Source: an uncultured Collinsella sp.
GTDB taxonomy: Bacteria > Actinomycetota > Coriobacteriia > Coriobacteriales > Coriobacteriaceae
DNA: 8,919 nt
Assembly: GCA_900551975.1 (NCBI GenBank)
Contig: URYA01000057.1
Coordinates: forward strand, 1-8,919
Direction: 5' to 3'
Shown piece after piece: positions 7,011-8,919 of the stretch. The first letter of the stretch is position 1, and every line of letters begins with the position of its first letter. The notes below the pieces were generated by a model. That model saw only the letters and a list, made by a program, of their open reading frames with translations, made no database searches and was not told the DNA's origin. The position numbers and the translations under genes were made by a program.

Positions 7011-7099
7011 GCGGAGCGTTAAGCAAACAGGCCTGTGGCCTGTTTGTAGCGGAGCGTGGCGAGGGCGCCATGCGCCCGAAGCCCGGGGCTTCGCGAAGC
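7011..7099 (+). repeat. Dense palindromic block between the tRNA repeats
   Basis: Four palindromes are packed into about 75 bp. They are a 10-bp stem CAAACAGGCC-TGT-GGCCTGTTTG (7024-7046), GGGCGC-CAT-GCGCCC (7063-7077), GAAGCCC-G-GGGCTTC (7078-7092), and the perfect palindrome GCTTCGCGAAGC (7088-7099), which overlaps the last. The first hairpin is bracketed by direct repeats GCGGAGCGT (7011-7019 and 7049-7057). There is no T-tract and no credible reading frame. It resembles REP-type intergenic palindromes; its function is unknown. Confidence 0.75.
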
Positions 7100-7107
7100 G
7101 AAGTCCC

Positions 7108-7138
7108 TTCGAGTCTCGCCTCGGGCACCATACATGCA
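7108..7138 (+). repeat. 31-bp direct repeat, copy 2 (orphan tRNA-Leu 3' end)
   Basis: Identical to 6924-6954, so it carries the T-loop half, the 3' acceptor strand and CCA of tRNA-Leu plus 8 flanking bases. Nothing upstream resembles the rest of a tRNA: the 5' half of the T stem is replaced by unrelated sequence. It is therefore a fragment, not a second tRNA gene. Confidence 0.9.
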
Positions 7139-7148
7139 CCTGCGCTTC

Positions 7149-7171
7149 AAGGGGGTTGCGGCCCCCTTTTT
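7149..7171 (+). terminator. Duplicate intrinsic terminator after the tRNA fragment
   Basis: AAGGGGG-TTGCGG-CCCCCTT followed by TTT has the same stem as the tRNA-Leu terminator at 6966 with a changed loop. It insulates infC from upstream transcription. Confidence 0.85.
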
Positions 7172-7182
7172 CGTGTACGTAA

Positions 7183-7210
7183 TGTGATAACGCGCTGTAC
7201 GTGTTATTAT
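7183..7210 (+). promoter_or_regulatory. Promoter of the infC-rpmI-rplT operon
   Basis: TGTTATTAT (7202-7210) is a good extended -10. The -35 region (TGTGAT, 7183-7188, 16-bp spacer) is poor. Transcription would start near 7217. The repeats TGTACGT (7174-7180 and 7196-7202) and the near-inverted pair TGATAAC/GTTATTA overlap the core promoter and could be regulator half-sites. Confidence 0.55.
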
Positions 7211-7339
7211 TCGCAAGGCGTTGTTTCCGCAATGCCCTAAAGAGGAACCCGAGGGTTCCCACCTTTTGGCGCCAATGAGCAGCTGACTGGTCATACAACT
7301 TAGATTACCTTCCTCAAATCGAGGAAGTCTATGTGTACG

Positions 7340-7373
7340 ACCTGGTTGCTGAGAAGCGCCGGGTTATTTTTTT
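7340..7373 (+). terminator. Attenuator-type terminator before infC
   Basis: ACCTGG (7340-7345) pairs with CCGGGT (7359-7364); inside, GCT and AGC close a GAGA tetraloop (7348-7357). Seven T residues follow at 7367-7373. It lies inside the operon leader only 7 nt before the infC ribosome binding site. An upstream segment, 7280-7292 (CAGC...GGTC), can partly pair with 7339-7351 and could act as an antiterminator. Confidence 0.68.
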
Positions 7374-7379
7374 ATGAAT

Positions 7380-7385
7380 GGAGGT
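7380..7385 (+). promoter_or_regulatory. Ribosome binding site pointing to an ATA start of infC
   Basis: GGAGGT lies 7 nt before an in-frame ATA (7393-7395). The only nearby in-frame ATG (7378) overlaps this site and has just a T run upstream, with no ribosome binding site of its own. Confidence 0.72.
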
Positions 7386-7392
7386 AGGGAAA

Positions 7393-7947
7393 ATAGCTAA
7401 GTCTGATGACACCCGCATCAACGACGAGATCACTGCATCTTCGTGCCGTTTGATTGGCGTCGATGGCTCTCAGCTCGGCCTGTTCGCCATCCGCGATGCC
7501 CAGCGCGTCGCCGACGATCAGGGTCTCGACCTGGTCGAGATCGCTCCCAACGCGGAGCCGCCGGTCTGCAAGGTCATGGACTACGGTAAGTTCAAGTACC
7601 AGCAGGCCATGAAGGCCAAGGCTGCTCGTAAGAACCAGTCCAAGGTCGAGGTCAAGGAAATGAAGTTCCGACCCAAGATCGACGTTGGCGACTACGAGAC
7701 CAAGAAGGGCCACGTTCTGCGTTTCCTCAAGAAGGGCGCGCGCGTTAAGATCACCATCATGTTCCGCGGCCGTGAGATGGCTCACCCGGAGCAGGGCCTT
7801 AACGTTCTCGAGCGTCTCGCCGAGGATCTCAAGCCTTACGCTACGGTCGAGTCCAAGCCTAAGATGGAAGGCCGTAACATGCTTATGCTGCTCGCCCCGA
7901 TTAAGGGCGCCTTCGATGAGGATAAAGCGGCAAGCGATACCAAGTAA
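7393..7947 (+). CDS. infC: Translation initiation factor IF-3
   Basis: IF-3 binds the 30S subunit, keeps it from joining 50S too early and checks start-codon/initiator-tRNA pairing. The 184-aa product has the N-terminal domain (TRINDEITASSCRLIGVDGS onward), the family signature MDYGKFKYQ (residues 62-70), a lysine-rich linker (KAKAARKNQSK) and the C-terminal domain (~85-170, with EMKFRPKID and FRGREMAHPEQG). I place the start at ATA 7393, giving (I/M)AKSDDTRIND, because of the well-spaced GGAGGT. Starting at ATG 7378 would add five residues and leave the gene without a ribosome binding site. Rare start codons in infC are established (AUU in E. coli), where IF-3 discriminates against its own mRNA. 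It is the first gene of the operon with rpmI (32-nt gap) and rplT, behind an attenuator-like leader. Confidence 0.95.
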   Translation: MAKSDDTRINDEITASSCRLIGVDGSQLGLFAIRDAQRVADDQGLDLVEIAPNAEPPVCKVMDYGKFKYQQAMKAKAARKNQSKVEVKEMKFRPKIDVGDYETKKGHVLRFLKKGARVKITIMFRGREMAHPEQGLNVLERLAEDLKPYATVESKPKMEGRNMLMLLAPIKGAFDEDKAASDTK

Positions 7948-7979
7948 CTAGTGTTCTGTAACCGATTAAGGAGTATTTC

Positions 7980-8171
7980 ATGCCTAAGATGAAGTCCCAC
8001 AGCGGCACCAAGAAGCGTTTCCGCAAGACTGGTACCGGCAAGCTTATGCGCGCCAAGGCTTTCAAGAGCCACATCCTGAGCAAGAAGTCCACCAAGCGTA
8101 AGCGTGGCTTCCGTCAGGAGACCGAGATCGCCGCTGCCGACCGCAAGGTCATCAAGTCGCGTCTCGCCTAA
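7980..8171 (+). CDS. rpmI: 50S ribosomal protein L35
   Basis: A 63-aa, very basic protein of the large subunit, of usual length. MPKMKSHSGTKKRFRKTGTG and HILSKKSTKRKRGFR are the family hallmarks. AAGGAG (7968-7973) lies 6 nt before the ATG. It lies between infC and rplT, the order conserved in most bacteria, with no promoter or terminator in either gap. Confidence 0.97.
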   Translation: MPKMKSHSGTKKRFRKTGTGKLMRAKAFKSHILSKKSTKRKRGFRQETEIAAADRKVIKSRLA

Positions 8172-8210
8172 GTTCGTTTTTTCGTTTTACCGTCTAGGAG
8201 TTGATAGAAC

Positions 8211-8570
8211 ATGGCACGTATTAAGCGCGCTGTTGCCGCCAAGAAGAAGCGCCGTACCGTTATGCACCGTGCGAAGGGTTACTACGGTGCCGCTTCGCGT
8301 ACTTACAAGCATGCTAAAGAGCAGGTCCAGCACTCCCTGCAGTATCAGTATCGTGATCGCCGCAACAAGAAGCGCGAGATCCGTTCTCTCTGGATCACTC
8401 GTATCAACGCTGCTGCTCGTCTGAACGACATCTCTTACTCTCAGTTCATGCACGGCCTGAAGGTTGCCGGCATCGAGCTCGACCGCAAGGTCCTGGCTCA
8501 GATGGCTTACGAGGACATCGAGTCCTTCAACGAGCTGGCTACCATTGCCAAGAAGGCTCTCGAGGCCTAA
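8211..8570 (+). CDS. rplT: 50S ribosomal protein L20
   Basis: A 119-aa large-subunit protein that binds 23S rRNA early in assembly. It has the standard length and sequence: an extended basic N-terminus (MARIKRAVAAKKKRR, AKGYYGAASRTYKHAKEQV, RDRRNKKREIRSLWI) and a globular C-terminal half (ARLNDISYSQFMHGLKVAGI, DRKVLAQMAYED). In Bacillus and E. coli it is also the autogenous repressor of this operon, so it is the likely ligand of the structured leader at 7217-7392. AGGAG (8196-8200) lies 10 nt before the ATG, slightly long. The 39-nt gap after rpmI contains TTCGTTTT twice. A strong terminator follows 20 nt after the stop. Confidence 0.97.
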   Translation: MARIKRAVAAKKKRRTVMHRAKGYYGAASRTYKHAKEQVQHSLQYQYRDRRNKKREIRSLWITRINAAARLNDISYSQFMHGLKVAGIELDRKVLAQMAYEDIESFNELATIAKKALEA

Positions 8571-8590
8571 TAGATTCTCTTGAATCGCTA

Positions 8591-8627
8591 GGGGAGTGTC
8601 GCGTTGTGCGCGGCGCTCCCCTTTTTT
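8591..8627 (+). terminator. Intrinsic terminator of the infC-rpmI-rplT operon
   Basis: A 13-bp stem including two G-U pairs (GGGGAGTGTCGCG, 8591-8603, against 8609-8621), a 5-nt loop TTGTG and TTTTTT. Confidence 0.93.
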
Positions 8628-8641
8628 ATCGAAAGCGCTGG

Positions 8642-8669
8642 TTTACATTGCTAAAAGCGCGGGTAGATA
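8642..8669 (+). promoter_or_regulatory. Possible rRNA operon promoter
   Basis: TTTACA (8642-8647), a 16-bp spacer and TAGATA (8664-8669) form a moderate promoter just after the rplT terminator. Other -10-like stretches (TATATA at 8693 and at 8762) follow without good -35 boxes, and tandem promoters are common before rRNA operons. I cannot decide which is used. No protein gene is visible between 8571 and the right edge. Confidence 0.35.
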
Positions 8670-8728
8670 GACACTTACAGGTGACCGATCTTTATATATC
8701 TCTTAACCGAAGGGTCATCATCTGATAC

Positions 8729-8919
8729 GTGCAGTATTTCTGCACCAGCCTTTCTATGACTTATATAGGAAGCGATGTATTGTGTAGGACTTGTGAAGAG
8801 TGGAATTCCCGCCCGCGGGGCCCCTCCGGTCTGGCAATATATCTCCTTGCCGCGCGGCCCGGTGGAACCGGATGAGCCGCAAAGCGTGCACCTTGAGAAC
8901 CGGATACTGCGAGGATGGA
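8729..8919 (+). other. Probable rRNA operon leader (16S gene expected beyond the edge)
   Basis: The sequence GTGCACCTTGAGAACCGGAT (8887-8906) resembles the boxA-type antitermination region found in Gram-positive 16S leaders and 16S-23S spacers (CTTTGARAACT-like core). It is preceded by stable hairpins: GTGCAG/CTGCAC (8729-8745), GGCAA/TTGCC (8833-8851), and a two-step stem GCGGC-CCGGT-GGA-ACCGG then GCCGC (8854-8880). Together these look like a stable-RNA precursor leader. Mature 16S sequence is not in the window, so a different stable RNA or a spacer is possible. Confidence 0.55.

Larger units (their letters stand above)
7217..7392 (+). promoter_or_regulatory. Structured 5' leader of infC (ribosomal-protein leader type)
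   Basis: About 175 nt of untranslated leader with clear secondary structure: GGAACC-CGAG-GGTTCC (7244-7259), the palindrome TTGGCGCCAA (7266-7275), CTTCCTC-AAATC-GAGGAAG (7309-7327), and a terminal hairpin with a T run. In Bacillus, L20 represses this operon by binding a leader and causing premature termination. The architecture here matches that logic, but I cannot assign it to a known leader family by eye. Confidence 0.6.

Noticed and set aside
6786..7298. 170-codon open frame on the - strand across tRNA-Leu, with a PEARLELARCCQRW stretch
   Set aside because: It runs through the tRNA, both terminators and the palindromes. The PEARLELA-like string is the well-known artefact of translating a tRNA gene backwards.
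7374..7400. Tiny open frame MNGGRENS overlapping the infC start, considered as an upstream regulatory peptide
   Set aside because: It has no ribosome binding site, is preceded by the terminator T run, and has no sign of a regulatory codon run.
1..8919. CRISPR arrays, insertion sequences, toxin-antitoxin or defence genes
   Set aside because: I saw no regularly spaced repeats, transposase or integrase reading frames, or typical defence domains. The coding content is housekeeping.

Overview
The window reads as a core chromosomal stretch of a moderately GC-rich Gram-positive bacterium. The best fit is the actinobacterial class Coriobacteriia, possibly a Collinsella relative. The reasons are the protein flavour, the strong GC-ending codon bias in highly expressed genes, the recJ-like gene directly before rel (a Gram-positive arrangement), and an rRNA-leader-like sequence at the right end carrying the TTGAGAAC core usual in Gram-positive rrn spacers. 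The taxon is my inference; no database was searched. Every gene I support lies on the + strand.

Left part (1-4070). The window opens inside a gene whose visible part is the second RecA-like lobe of a RecQ-type SF2 helicase followed by a RecJ-type C-terminal region, so it is probably the tail of a RecJ-helicase fusion. Sixteen bases later comes rel, a full-length bifunctional (p)ppGpp synthetase/hydrolase. A strong hairpin terminator separates it from a metallo-beta-lactamase-fold hydrolase of the glyoxalase II type.

Middle (4071-6820). A class II fructose-bisphosphate aldolase gene has its own extended -10 promoter and a strong ribosome binding site. It is followed by a 131-bp imperfect inverted repeat and then a conventional terminator. 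A promoter overlapping that terminator drives a cytoplasmic transglutaminase-like protein of unknown function, whose codon use is less biased than that of its neighbours.

Right part (6821-8919). An intact tRNA-Leu(CAA) and its terminator are followed by about 120 bp of dense palindromes, then an exact 31-bp copy of the tRNA 3' end and a near copy of the terminator. This is either the scar of an integration event or a decayed tandem tRNA gene. Next is the infC-rpmI-rplT operon (IF3, L35, L20). It has a roughly 175-nt leader ending in an attenuator-like hairpin, and infC very probably starts at a rare ATA codon. After its terminator no protein gene is visible. The last ~190 bp look like the promoter/leader of an rRNA operon whose 16S gene would begin just outside the window.

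Functionally the region joins DNA repair, the stringent response, glycolysis and translation initiation/ribosome assembly: ordinary housekeeping content. I see no defence system, CRISPR array, intact transposon or prophage. The points of interest are regulatory and structural.
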